A stretch of 64,000 bases of DNA from Oopsacas minuta (taxonomy: Eukaryota; Porifera; Hexactinellida; Lyssacinosida; Leucopsacidae), in assembly GCA_024704765.1 (NCBI GenBank), contig JAKMXF010000011.1:603557-667556 (forward strand), in the 5' to 3' direction. This document shows positions 10,344 through 20,850 of this stretch, in pieces. Under the pieces are notes generated by a model. That model ran no database searches, was not told the DNA's origin, and worked only from the letters and a program-made list of their open reading frames with translations. How positions within the stretch are numbered: the first letter of the stretch is position 1; every line of letters starts with the position of its first letter. The translations under genes were made by a program, and so were the position numbers.

Positions 10344-10640
10344 TTAGCGTATAAATTGTAAAGTAATAGGCTTTTGGCTCTAAATTCCATAGGAATTTTT
10401 GTCTTCATTTCTTATTTAAAGAAATGGAAAGAAACAACCCGATTTAATTGTAACTTCTAATTATACTAAAGGTTGTACAAGAGGGCCTTAGCAATCGCCA
10501 TTCTGTATCTACTCCCTTGTAAATTACTTGTAATATAACTATAAGAATAAATAATTAAAATGCTTCGAGCTGGCTTCCCCAGTCCTAGAAAATCATATTT
10601 GAGAAACAAAAGTCTCTACTTTACATTCCCTTAACAAATA
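10344..10640. repeat. 297-bp dispersed repeat, copy 2
   Basis: Second copy of the element at 7455-7751, same orientation, about 2.9 kb downstream and 250 bp after the tRNA. Flanking DNA differs on both sides, which sets the element ends. Confidence 0.85.
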
Positions 10641-10893
10641 GTTCAAATATCGATTTATTGATTCAAATTTGCAATTTGTGCTTTGCTATATTCGGGGCAC
10701 GATAGGCCGAGTTCCTTGCGAACACTTTGTGTTCGCAAGACAAGAACACGAGCAAGTGAAGCGGCTCATGCTCTTTATTTCACGAATAATACCCGCTGAA
10801 TACTATTTTAATCAAACACTAACTGGATAAATATTGAAAATATCTAATAATATATAGAATTCTATCTTTAATATAAAACTTTAAGAAAAAAAG

Positions 10894-13068
10894 TTAATAT
10901 AAGAAATAATCATCTAGTAGTTCATCAATCTTCATAGCTACATAATGGTAGCGGTGATCATCTTGTAAACCAGCTTCATATATGTAGGTATTAAACTGGA
11001 TCCAAAAGAAGTAGAAAGATTCTAGATCATGAGGACAATAGTAAGGCTCAAATGTTTGCAGCAAGTCAAGTCTATCAATTTCTATTGGCCTGCAAAATAA
11101 TAAAGTAATTATGGACCTTAGGAAGGATCCGATTATTATCTTATCCGTATGTTTGGCTATCAGCTGTTTAGCTAGTTTAACCATTTTAGCTTTAATGTGT
11201 AACCAAAATTCAGTAGTAAATTCGTCTATGTATATACGACGTACTATACAATATTCAATTCCCGTAGCAAATAGACGATCTTCCAATGCAAAAATATGTA
11301 AAATAATCTTCCTAACATCTGGTCTTCTTTCAAATTCACAAACATTACAACTGCATAAGAAATTAAGGAATGTACAACGATCTTCAACTTTAGTAAATAA
11401 AGATAGAGGAGTATAATTACAAAATAATTCTTGTCCTTCAGGAATATCTGTAATAGCTCGAACAATACAAATGTTACCAACGTACAGCTTAACAATGTTA
11501 GCAATACAAGAGTGATTGATAAAAGAAGGAAGCAGCCAAATTCCAACTAACGTGGAATTGGGTATACCACGTGGGCGTGAGAGATGTGCCATATGTTCGA
11601 AACTCTTATTTAATATTTCAGGTTCAAATTCTCTATATCCTGTACTCATGTTCTTTACTGTTAATAAAAGTAATTTCTCCATTGGGTAGGGAGTTGTATC
11701 AAAGTTCTTAGCAAATTCATAACCACATCCTGAATATAGATCTATATTAACATTTGTAATTGATCTATCACATAATGAGATTATTCTGACTGTAGTTAGT
11801 TTTGATTTTTTTGCTTTTTCTATGAGTTTTGGATATAAAGTTTTATCTTTTGAAAGAGAAATAAATTTGTTTTTTCTACAAGATCGACAAGGACAATTAA
11901 TATGATCAGATATTTTAGTTTCTATGGCTTTTACAACACAGAGCTTTTCACCTTTCTTAACATTACGAGTTGTAAATATTCCTCTTCCTTTATCAGGAGA
12001 ATTCAGTATCTGAATAGGTCCTATGTAATCTGCTATATCAATTGATTCGCCTTTCACAACATCAAAATCAAAAACACCATCAATATTCTGTAAATATGAC
12101 TCTTGTTGAGTTATCAACTTCTTAACAGAAGAATTATACAATTCATCATTGGTATGAATCTTCTTAAGAAGATTTAGACTCAGTTTGTGATTACCAATTC
12201 TTGACCAAATTAATGCAACCCAATATTGATATTTAACAGAGTCAGGCTCCAGCAAATTAGCTTTTTGGAAATCAGAAAGTGCATTCTCGAATTCTTCCAA
12301 TTTATTGTAACACATAGCTCTATTTGAATAAAATTTCGCGGTTTTATCATTAACTTCAATAGCAGAAGTATATTGTATAATTGCTTGTGAATATTGCCCT
12401 TCTTTGTATAAATTATTTCCAATTTCACTCAGGTTAAGACCATTTTCTACTGGTACAATAGGAGGAGGAGGAGGAGGAGGAATGTTAATAGAAGTTTGTT
12501 GTTCTTGTTGTCTTTGAATTACTTGTTCATTATTCTCTTCATTATATTCTCCAGGGGTAGATGCTTTAGATATTTCTGATTCACAATTAACTGATAATTT
12601 CAAATATGATTCAACAGATTGATACATTCCCAATATGAAAACATCAGAAATATTATGAACAATTAGAGAATATTTTCCATCAAAAGTCATTCTATAGACT
12701 GGATTACAAAATGCTAGTTTTACTCCCTTCACCAGATGAGAAGTATCAGTTAAAGCAAACAGAATAACTCTACAAGCATTCTCATACTCATCCTCTACTA
12801 TGAAACAAATAGGTTCAGCTACAGCTATTGGAGATATCTGAGTGGAATAAATCAATTTATTCTGATTGCTACTGTTTGGAGATAAATCACAGATTCTGAT
12901 AGCTTCAAACTTATTCAGTTCAATCAGTAATCCAGATTGTATTTGAATAGCTTCAGGGTTCACCTGATGAGGAGTATTTATTCGAATACTGGAACGTAAA
13001 TTTTCATGTTCTGATAAGAGAGCTTCCTTATCATAATAGTGAGATACTTCTTTGTTTCGTGTTGCCAT
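10894..13068 (-). CDS. TPR-SET domain protein (SMYD4-like), copy 1
   Basis: The intronless 724-residue protein starts at 13068. The first 200 residues are not recognised and begin with a YYDKEALLSEH motif. A proline run (PPPPPPPI) follows at about 200. TPR helices at about 212-310 include LNLSEIGNNLYKEGQYSQA and FYSNRAMCYNKLEEFENA. The SET region starts near 355 with GRGIFTTRNVKKGE, then CPCRSC, FINHSCIANIV, EGQELFCNYT and the post-SET CSCNVC. SMYD-type enzymes methylate lysines using S-adenosylmethionine. The NHSC motif and the NY tyrosine are both present, so activity is plausible; there is no MYND zinc finger. It is a paralogue of 16138-18441 with the same orientation. A TPR-SET organisation resembles SMYD4; the substrate is unknown. 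Confidence 0.8.
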   Translation of the reverse strand: MATRNKEVSHYYDKEALLSEHENLRSSIRINTPHQVNPEAIQIQSGLLIELNKFEAIRICDLSPNSSNQNKLIYSTQISPIAVAEPICFIVEDEYENACRVILFALTDTSHLVKGVKLAFCNPVYRMTFDGKYSLIVHNISDVFILGMYQSVESYLKLSVNCESEISKASTPGEYNEENNEQVIQRQQEQQTSINIPPPPPPPIVPVENGLNLSEIGNNLYKEGQYSQAIIQYTSAIEVNDKTAKFYSNRAMCYNKLEEFENALSDFQKANLLEPDSVKYQYWVALIWSRIGNHKLSLNLLKKIHTNDELYNSSVKKLITQQESYLQNIDGVFDFDVVKGESIDIADYIGPIQILNSPDKGRGIFTTRNVKKGEKLCVVKAIETKISDHINCPCRSCRKNKFISLSKDKTLYPKLIEKAKKSKLTTVRIISLCDRSITNVNIDLYSGCGYEFAKNFDTTPYPMEKLLLLTVKNMSTGYREFEPEILNKSFEHMAHLSRPRGIPNSTLVGIWLLPSFINHSCIANIVKLYVGNICIVRAITDIPEGQELFCNYTPLSLFTKVEDRCTFLNFLCSCNVCEFERRPDVRKIILHIFALEDRLFATGIEYCIVRRIYIDEFTTEFWLHIKAKMVKLAKQLIAKHTDKIIIGSFLRSIITLLFCRPIEIDRLDLLQTFEPYYCPHDLESFYFFWIQFNTYIYEAGLQDDHRYHYVAMKIDELLDDYFLY

Positions 13069-13100
13069 ACAGTTATACTATCTTAAATATCTAAGACGAT

Positions 13101-13168
13101 TACAGTGGAACCTCGTTAATACGAACACAATTATTATGAATTTCCACATAATCAGGTCCCTACAGTGT
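13101..13168. repeat. pogo/Tigger-like terminal fragment
   Basis: TACAGTGGAACCTCGTTAAT is a typical end of pogo/Tigger-type mariner elements. It lies in the upstream flank of the copy 1 TPR-SET gene. Only one end is clear. Confidence 0.5.
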
Positions 13169-13203
13169 ATATACAATTATTTTTATGCTAATAGTAGCAG
13201 TAT

Positions 13204-13243
13204 CTTTGGTAGTGTTTACCGTACTCGGTAAACACTACCAAAG
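13204..13243. repeat. 18-bp perfect hairpin
   Basis: Two 18-bp arms, CTTTGGTAGTGTTTACCG and its exact reverse complement, flank a 4-base loop TACT. The rest of 13069-14279 is AT-rich with no gene seen. Confidence 0.85.
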
Positions 13244-14279
13244 CTCAACCGATAGCTAGCTCAACCGATAGGTATGCGATCATGTGAAATAAGATAAGTA
13301 CTGTTGATATGTGTGTGTATGTTTGTCAAGACAGTAATATAAATGCATGTGGATTATTATTCAACAGGTAACATCTTCTGTCTGTAAGTACAATATTATA
13401 CTAGTGGATGTAAGTCCTTTCATTGAGTTCATTGCTTTGAAATTGCATAGTATTCTTTGTGCTTAGTTATTTGTTGTTTTGCAAGTTAAGAGTTGGTGTC
13501 AATAGATTACTGTTTAATAGATCAATACCAGTAGGACCATACTCATAACATTTTAATTGAGGAATGGGGGCTTATCTGCCTTATCAGGAGATACTCCGTC
13601 CTCCCCCACTTATAGAGATTCTTGGTTTCCAATGTGTATATTTCATAGTCTAGTTATACAATATTTGTATTCTAATACTTTATTTACTAACAAATATTAA
13701 GGTTTGTTAGACTAAGCCTCCAGAATTGCGAACATTTCATTAATTCATATTTATCACATGTAATGCTATACTGTGCCTTGCTCGCTACGTGTAATTGGAA
13801 TCTCTTAATATAGAATGTAATGAAGCAGTCTTAACACCTGATGCATCTCCAATATGTATATCAGAAATGACTGAAGTAATAGAATGCTATGGTAAGATAT
13901 ATTCATACGATATAATTTTTGGGAGGAAGGATTTTATTTTCCCATTTGATTGATTTGAAATGCACACAAGACTATTCTAGTAACTTGAATCATATCAAGT
14001 ACGTAACCTATTTGTAGCCATGTTATAAGCAGCGATTTGTTTTTTCTCAAAGTATTGTTAATAGTCTTAAGCGCGCATGTATGCACTACTCGATCCTATT
14101 TTCTTATAAGTACGTATCGGGACGTATTACTATCCAATTAATACAATAAATGCCTAAACTATCATCCTGAATGCTTTCACCTGTTTCCATATTTCTAAAA
14201 TCCTAGCCTAATATTGTTTGGTAATAGTAAAATATAGTATTTTTGCAACATTTTCTATATTTAGTGACATCTAACATTC

Positions 14280-15222
14280 ATGGCAAGTGAATCTTCGGCA
14301 GGTCTTCCACTAATAGCAGTTTGTGGTACCACGGATGCTCAAGGGGGTAGTGTTGTTAGAGCAATTTTAGCAAGTAAGAAATTCCAGGTGAGAGCTCCAC
14401 ACGAAAAGTAGATGGAGATAAATCTAAATCTCTCCGTGAGATTAGCTGCGAAGTTATGAAGATATATTTTGATCAAAGTATTGAAGAAATTAAACCATCC
14501 TTTGATGGTTGTCATGGAGCATTCCTTGTGACAAACTTTGGGAAGATATGAACCCTGAGAAAGAGTACGCACAAGGAGAGGCTCTTGCAAAGGTAATGAA
14601 AGAAGCTATTGGCATGAAACACGTAAGATGGAGTACCCTCGAAGATACCAAACATTATAAGGATGATATACCATTATTGGGTAAATACAAGGTCCCACAT
14701 ATGGATGAGAAAGCAAGAGTCAATGAATTCATGAAAAAGATAAATCTTCCAGTAACATTTTTGTTCCCTTTCATTCTATTGGGAAAATATAACCACTGTA
14801 GTGAAACCCATGAAGCAGGAAGACGGAAACTACTCTATGGTGTATCCCATGGGTAACCTACCATTACCTGGTGTAGCTACAGTGGATATTGGTACTGCAG
14901 TAGCTGCTCTATTTGAAAAGGGACTAGGAGAGCCGGGAGAGATATTCGGGGTAGCTAGCGAGCATCTGTTCTATCAGAAATGGCGAATATTCTAAGTGAA
15001 GTGAGTGGAAAGCAGGTGAAATATGTATGTGTGGAACCTGAAGCATATAGGAAAATGAGTTTTCCTGGTGCTGATAAATCAGGATATATGTTCCAATTCA
15101 TACGTGATCATAATGAAGAATTTAGTGGAGCACGGAATATGGACAAAGTACGAGCTCTCATAAAACCTACTTCCTTCAAAGACTGGTGTAAAGATAATAT
15201 CGGACTGATATTCAAAGACTGA
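14280..15222 (+). pseudogene. NmrA-like (NMRAL1/HSCARG-type) pseudogene with four frame breaks
   Basis: The stretch reads as a full-length NmrA-like protein only across five frame segments. It starts with LPLIAVCGTTDAQGGSV (Rossmann motif), then FDGCHGAFLVTNF, WEDMNPEKEYAQGEALAKV, a VPHMDEKARVNEF block, MVYPMGNLPLPGV, and finishes with a C-terminal FPGADKSGY block and FKDWCKDNIGLIF. Breaks fall near 14400, 14535, 14765 and 14985. Total length, about 943 bp, fits an unspliced copy of a roughly 300-residue protein. Family members are NADP-sensing Rossmann proteins. Absence of introns, plus the small indels, suggests a processed pseudogene or a single-exon gene that decayed. No poly(A) tract is obvious downstream. 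Confidence 0.8.
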
Positions 15223-15750
15223 TAGAGTTTGTCTGTCATATTTTAGAGATTGTTGAGTTTTGTGCTCAATATTAGAGATTTCCTTGTATACTATGTATTA
15301 CTTACATACACGAATTTTATCTATATTATTAGATCTCAAGAAACATGCTTTCAATAATTATACTGAGGTAATCGAGGATGCTGAGTCCAAATATGGTATT
15401 GTAAACAACATTTCATAAATCTTTGTTCACTTTTGAGGACATAAGGTAAGCAGATTTAAAGATTATGGCAGTATCATGTGTGCTATGGTTAAGTTTATGA
15501 GTTGGAAACTTATCTTAGCATGCTTTTTGCATTCGAAACTATGATTAATCACAAGAATGTATGAAGATTTTATTTATAAAAATAACAGCTGAAATCTGGC
15601 CTATTTATAGCAGAGCGCGTTTCCTGAATTATGTTTTTGAACAAAGCATTACACACAAAAGTTATTACAAATATTTAAATAATTAACATCAATATTCTAC
15701 AGGGTTGCAAATATACAAAAATCACTCATATAATCGAATTCAGTCTTAAT
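15223..15750. other. Intergenic, no gene seen
   Basis: AT-rich sequence between the NmrA-like pseudogene and the minisatellite. No coding or RNA signal recognised. Confidence 0.4.
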
Positions 15751-16058
15751 TAATATACATAATATACCATAATATACCATAATATACCATAATATACATA
15801 ATACACCATAATATATATAATATACCATAATATACATAATATACCATAATATACATAATATACCATAATATACATAATACACCATAATATATATAATATA
15901 CCATAATATACATAATATACCATCTGTCTCTAATATACATAATACACCATAATATATATAATATACCATAATATACATAATACACCATAATATATATAAT
16001 ATACCATAATATACATAATATACCATAATATACCATAATATACCATAATATACATAAT
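15751..16058. repeat. AT-rich minisatellite (AATATACCATAATATACAT units)
   Basis: About 300 bp of variant units made of AATATACAT, AATATACCAT and AATACACCAT blocks in higher-order alternation, with a short interruption near 15922-15932. Minus-strand reading frames of repeated YIMVYY/YYGIL are by-products of the repeat. The array lies just downstream of the second TPR-SET gene, ending about 80 bp from its stop codon. A reverse-complement fragment of the same unit recurs at about 20994-21021. Confidence 0.9.
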
Positions 16059-16137
16059 TTTGGCTTGATATTACTATAATTTTTAAATAATTTGGTAAAA
16101 TAAACAATTGTCCATCTGGCGTTAATTAAATAATTTT

Positions 16138-18441
16138 TTAAGTAAATAGTTTGATAAGATCATTGTATTTCTTTTCAACATGCTGGAAGCGATGATCTCT
16201 CAGTTTCTCATTTCCACGTAAACGCGAATCAAATAATGCCCAAAATATCAAATAGTGTTCTGGGTTAAAGTGAGAGAAGTAGGGCTCAGCTTCCAAAAGT
16301 AGTTCGAGTGCATCAGAATCTTTTAAAGAAATTTGTACCAAAGTAATTATTGCTTCCTGAAAATATATAGAAAATACTTCATAAGTTTGAAGTGATTTGA
16401 GTTTTTTAACTAATTTGAAGAGATTACTTCTTATCTTAAACCACATTTCTACTGTAATTTTCTCAAATTCCTCTCTTGGTTTCAATACGCAACGAGACGA
16501 TAGAGGATACTGAAATGCACTGAGAGCATTCAATTGAGAAGCTATCTGTGAGTTAATTGCTTCTACAGCTGGAATTCTTTCAAAATGACATAACTTACAA
16601 TCGCATTGACGGAGGTCAACATGGCTACACAAAGAAAGTGGATATAAAGATGCCAATACTTCATCGCCTTCAGGAATATCTGTGATAGTTCGAACAATAC
16701 AAATATCACGAATATGTATCTTAACGGCATTCGGTATGCAAGAATGATTAATAAAGGAAGGAAGGAACCAGAATCCAACATCGGTATAGCCAAATGGGTT
16801 TTGAGCGAAAGTATCAGGTGTGACTAACTGATTACGAAGAATAGTTGGATCCATTTGAGGACGAATATTTACAGCTAATGATGGTAATTTCTCCATTGGG
16901 TAGGGAGTTGTATCAAAGTTCTTAGCAAATTCATAACCACATCCTGAATATAGATCTATATTAACATTTGTAATTGATCTATCACATAATGAGATTATTC
17001 TGACTGTAGTTAGTTTTGATTTTCTTGCTTTTTCCATGAGTTTGTCACGTAAAGATGTATTTTGTATGATACTATTAAATTTAGAAAATCTACACTTCGA
17101 ACATGTACAATTAAGAATAGTATAAGTCATTATTTCATTTGCTTTCACTACACAGAGATTTTCACCTTTCTTAACATTACGAGTTGTAAATATTCCTCTT
17201 CCTTTATTTGGCGAATTCAGTATCTGAATAGGACCTATGTAATCTGCTATATCAATTGAATTAGTAAGCACGGACAAGTTCTGCATGATTTTAACGAAAT
17301 CAAAATCCCCACTAATATGTTTCATATATACCTCTTCTTTTTCTATTAGATTGAATATTGAGTGAAAATCTATAGTATCAATTGGTTTGATCATTCTCAG
17401 AAGATTTAAACTCAGTTTATGATTACCAATTCTTGACCAAGTCAACGCGATCAAATATTGATATTTAACACAGTCAGGCTCCAGCAAATTTGCTTTTTGG
17501 AAATCAGATAGTGCATTTTCGAATTCTTCAAATTTGTTAAAACACATAGCTCTATTTGAATAAAATTTCGCGTTTCTATCATTCACTTGAATAGCACAAG
17601 TATATTGTATAATTGCTTGTAAGTAACGACCTTCTTTGAAGAACTTATTTCCAATTTCACTCAGGTTAAGACCATCACCACTTGGTGCAAGTACAACCTC
17701 GGGAACTTGTGGAATGTCTACACAAGACTGGAAGGGATTCTCATGTTTGGATTGCTTGTTTGCTGTTTCCGATTGTTTGGGAACAAGTTCCGAATCAATA
17801 ATTTCTAAAGTAGAATCTTCACTAGTTTGTTCTTGAGTTAATGAAGGATCAATTCCATCTGAATTATCTACAAGAGATGTCGGTTGACTTGTAAGAAGCT
17901 TGATTGTTGATTCGCTTTCGTCACAAAAATCAATTTCATTGCAGTTAGGTAAATACGCCAAACAGGTATGGTCAATTCTCAAATGTTCACTGCTGCTTTT
18001 TGGAGGAATTCTGAAAAGATTTATATCAGAAATATCAGAAATAATAAGAGAATATTTTTCATCAAAAGCCAATTCATAGATTGGATTATGAAATGCTAGT
18101 TTCCCTCCCTCCACGAGATGAGTAGTGTCTGTATTACCGGGTATACTAACTCTACAAACATTATCAAACTCATCTTCCACAATGAAACGTATTGTTTCAC
18201 CTTTTACTAGTGTAGATATCTGAGTTGCATAAATGAAAGAATTCTGATTTTCATCATTGGGCAATAAATCACATATTTTGATGCAATTCTTATTTAAATT
18301 GTTAAGTTCTAATATCTTGACAAATGTTAATTCACTTGTTTTTCTAGCCGTATTTCTAATTTTAATAGGGAACAAGCAATGTTCTGACAATAGAGTCTGT
18401 TTATCATAATGATAGGGTTCTTCATTTTTCAGTGAAGCCAT
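16138..18441 (-). CDS. TPR-SET domain protein (SMYD4-like), copy 2
   Basis: This intronless 767-residue paralogue of 10894-13068 has the same order: N-terminal region with YHYDKQTLLSEH, acidic/polar linker, TPRs (LNLSEIGNKFFKEGRYLQA, FYSNRAMCFNKFEEFENA), SET with GRGIFTTRNVKKGE, FINHSCIPNAV, then EGDEVLASLYPL and CDCKLC. The family role is protein lysine methylation. The catalytic-tyrosine position differs. Where copy 1 reads FCNYTP, this reads ASLYPL, so the tyrosine is displaced by one residue and activity may be altered. Parts of the gene are almost identical in DNA to copy 1 while flanking parts are diverged, indicating mosaic evolution. The 3' end abuts the AT minisatellite. Confidence 0.8.
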   Translation of the reverse strand: MASLKNEEPYHYDKQTLLSEHCLFPIKIRNTARKTSELTFVKILELNNLNKNCIKICDLLPNDENQNSFIYATQISTLVKGETIRFIVEDEFDNVCRVSIPGNTDTTHLVEGGKLAFHNPIYELAFDEKYSLIISDISDINLFRIPPKSSSEHLRIDHTCLAYLPNCNEIDFCDESESTIKLLTSQPTSLVDNSDGIDPSLTQEQTSEDSTLEIIDSELVPKQSETANKQSKHENPFQSCVDIPQVPEVVLAPSGDGLNLSEIGNKFFKEGRYLQAIIQYTCAIQVNDRNAKFYSNRAMCFNKFEEFENALSDFQKANLLEPDCVKYQYLIALTWSRIGNHKLSLNLLRMIKPIDTIDFHSIFNLIEKEEVYMKHISGDFDFVKIMQNLSVLTNSIDIADYIGPIQILNSPNKGRGIFTTRNVKKGENLCVVKANEIMTYTILNCTCSKCRFSKFNSIIQNTSLRDKLMEKARKSKLTTVRIISLCDRSITNVNIDLYSGCGYEFAKNFDTTPYPMEKLPSLAVNIRPQMDPTILRNQLVTPDTFAQNPFGYTDVGFWFLPSFINHSCIPNAVKIHIRDICIVRTITDIPEGDEVLASLYPLSLCSHVDLRQCDCKLCHFERIPAVEAINSQIASQLNALSAFQYPLSSRCVLKPREEFEKITVEMWFKIRSNLFKLVKKLKSLQTYEVFSIYFQEAIITLVQISLKDSDALELLLEAEPYFSHFNPEHYLIFWALFDSRLRGNEKLRDHRFQHVEKKYNDLIKLFT

Positions 18442-18516
18442 ATCAAATTCTAATACTATTATAGTCTATGAATAATCTAACTAACACCTCATTTATAGAA
18501 GATTATTGGGACAGAG

Positions 18517-20850
18517 AAATATTATTGTACGGTATAACTCGGGGAAGACGTATCACTTCGGGAAATACAAATTTGACGAACTACCTAGTATACGACTTAT
18601 CCGAATAGAGATTATATATTGTTGAATGGGAACTGATTTGGTTTGAAAGAATTAGTACATATTAACCGAATGTAGGTTTTATCCGAGTTCTACAGTACTA
18701 GGGTAGAAATTACAAAAAAGATTCCAACCTTACCATCACATAAATTGTAATCTCTGTAAACAAGCTTAGATCACTGACTTGGAATGGAAAAGTAAAATGC
18801 TACATTTCGCGAGATCAAAATTTGAGTTGAACGCAACGTGTAAAATCCGAACATCTAAACCAGTTATAACGTCTGAGTATTCCTACACCTAGAATTAAAT
18901 ATAAGTATCTAGGAAGAATCTACGAAGAATCTACAAATAGGACATGGGAAATACTAAATGCCTGTTCAGGAGGCTAAAGTTTGGTTAGAACTATGAATAG
19001 GGGTTAGATCCATAACCTGGGGTTAGAATAGGATAATCTTTGGTATATTCAAATTTGTATGGGCTTAGCAATCAAGCTCAGACCTCCTTTCTGAGTCAAA
19101 ACAGTTTTAGTTTCTCTAATCATTTCATAACCAGGCTCTAGGCTAAATTCATAACTTCTCAACAACTTGATAGATAATACTTTCATCTCAGCTAAGGCAA
19201 AATGTTGTCCAATACAGTTTCGAGCTCCGGCAGAAAATGGAATAAATGAGTATGGATGTTTACCTTCCATATTCTCTTTCGAAAATCTATTTGGGTCGAA
19301 TTTAGAAGGCTCTTGCCATACTGTTGGGTTCATATGGACACTCTGTATTCCAATGTCAATGGGAGTTCCCTTTTTCAGAGTGTATCCATCCATTTGCACA
19401 GGTTTATTAACAATTCGTTGGACCAACGTAGCAGGACTATACAGTCTAAGAGATTCCTTTAAGCACATATTAAGATATTCAAATTTGTTTATATCTTCAA
19501 ATGCGATGGTTTCACTGTCTCCTAACACTTCCATGATCTCTTCTCTACATTTTTCTTGCCATTCGGGATGACGACATAGACAATACATTAGAAAGGAAAT
19601 ACCACAAGTTGTTGTTTCAAAACCTGCAGCAAAAAAATTACTCAATTCATCTATCATTTCTTCATCACTTAAACCGCTCCCATCTTCATCACGAGACTTC
19701 ATGATTAAATCCAGGAGATCATTGTACTCGCGAGGTTCTTCAGTTGTTAACGCTCTTCGTTCATGAATAAATTTTGCCATTAAATTCCGCATATCTTTAC
19801 AATTCTTCAAAAAATCTTTACCAGCTTTTGACATGTAATAAATTGTGTCACTCATAATATATAAAAAATTATTGAAGCGAATTAACGATTGGGCTGTGAG
19901 TAAATCCAACATTTCTAAGTAGCTTCTCTGATCTGGGTTGTTCTCTAAGTTATTCTGTAAATCGCAATCTTTGGAACAAATTGAATTCATCGTAGCTTCG
20001 AAAGTAGCCAAGCGTGCGAGCTTACTAAAATCAAACGAATTACCATTAATCTTGGTAGAAATTACTTCTACGAAATGATCACCTGTTTTGTTGAAAACTT
20101 CACAAAAACTCTCTAAACATTTGAAGTGGAAGAGAGGTGTCAGTAGTCGCCTGTTACGTTTCCAAATTGCACCAGAGCTCATTAGTAATCCGTTACCAAA
20201 AGCTGGAGTGAACATGTCCGAGAAAATTCTGTCTTTATCAGGAATCTCAGCGTACGCCAGAGCGATTAGTTCAGGACATGCGACAACAATTCTAACCATA
20301 TGCCCGTATACAATTCTATGCATTCTGGGATATTGTTTCACGTATGATTCCAATTTCTTCAAATCTTCCTCTCCAAAATCCGTCAGCCCATGACCGAAAA
20401 TAGACACTGGTTTTGGACCTGGGAAAAAATATCTAAGCTTGATGGAACTGTACAAAAATGCCACAAACTTGGATAAATAGAATATTCCAAATAAAGCGAG
20501 AGCAGTATATATCAAAACTGATATGCTAACACTAATCATGTCTAATTAAAAATTAGAAAAACTTGATAATAACTACGTTATCTGAGCGTATGAGTCCAGA
20601 TATCACAAAATGCTATTTCAGAGCCCCAACTGAGAATAGTAAAAGCCCTCCTCTCTATATTGCGTAGAGTGTGCGATATAGCTATAGACTAGCTTGTTAA
20701 TGAATATTACCAATATTCATAACTTCAAAATCGCATTCACTAAGTAGATATCGATTCCAAAGACACAATCAAACAACCAGGAAGTAGACATCTGGACATG
20801 AATATGAAATTGTGCAAACAGTCGCGAGTCATGGATATAATATCAATAAT
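18517..20850. repeat. Tandem segmental duplication, unit 1
   Basis: This 2.33-kb unit matches 21026-23360 at an offset of 2509-2510 bp. It contains one P450 gene plus 3' and 5' flanks. Identity is high throughout, with a few single-base indels in the flanks. It ends at TGGATATAATATCAATAAT in both units. Confidence 0.95.
19049..20539 (-). CDS. Cytochrome P450, CYP4-clan, copy 1
   Basis: The 496-residue single-exon microsomal P450 has an N-terminal hydrophobic anchor (about 3-32) and the proline-rich hinge FFPGPKPVS. The C-helix segment is WKRNRRLLTPLFH and the I-helix oxygen-activation motif AAGFETTT. ExxR is ESLR, the PERF-type motif is DPNRF, and the heme-binding loop FSAGARNCIG carries the thiolate Cys. 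The pattern resembles CYP4-type enzymes, which often hydroxylate fatty acids or related lipids. Here the usual AGxDTT is AGFETT, with Glu replacing Asp. Vertebrate relatives are multi-exon. It differs from copy 2 by about 12 residues, several in substrate-contact regions. The substrate cannot be inferred. Confidence 0.9.
   Translation of the reverse strand: MISVSISVLIYTALALFGIFYLSKFVAFLYSSIKLRYFFPGPKPVSIFGHGLTDFGEEDLKKLESYVKQYPRMHRIVYGHMVRIVVACPELIALAYAEIPDKDRIFSDMFTPAFGNGLLMSSGAIWKRNRRLLTPLFHFKCLESFCEVFNKTGDHFVEVISTKINGNSFDFSKLARLATFEATMNSICSKDCDLQNNLENNPDQRSYLEMLDLLTAQSLIRFNNFLYIMSDTIYYMSKAGKDFLKNCKDMRNLMAKFIHERRALTTEEPREYNDLLDLIMKSRDEDGSGLSDEEMIDELSNFFAAGFETTTCGISFLMYCLCRHPEWQEKCREEIMEVLGDSETIAFEDINKFEYLNMCLKESLRLYSPATLVQRIVNKPVQMDGYTLKKGTPIDIGIQSVHMNPTVWQEPSKFDPNRFSKENMEGKHPYSFIPFSAGARNCIGQHFALAEMKVLSIKLLRSYEFSLEPGYEMIRETKTVLTQKGGLSLIAKPIQI

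Noticed and set aside
14280-15222. NmrA-like region as a normal spliced gene
   Set aside because: Frame changes occur over a few bases with no room for introns and no donor/acceptor pairs at the breaks.
15697-16107. Minus-strand open frames of repeated YYIMVYYG sequence
   Set aside because: They run through the AT minisatellite in two frames at once; the open frame is a by-product of repeat units lacking stops.
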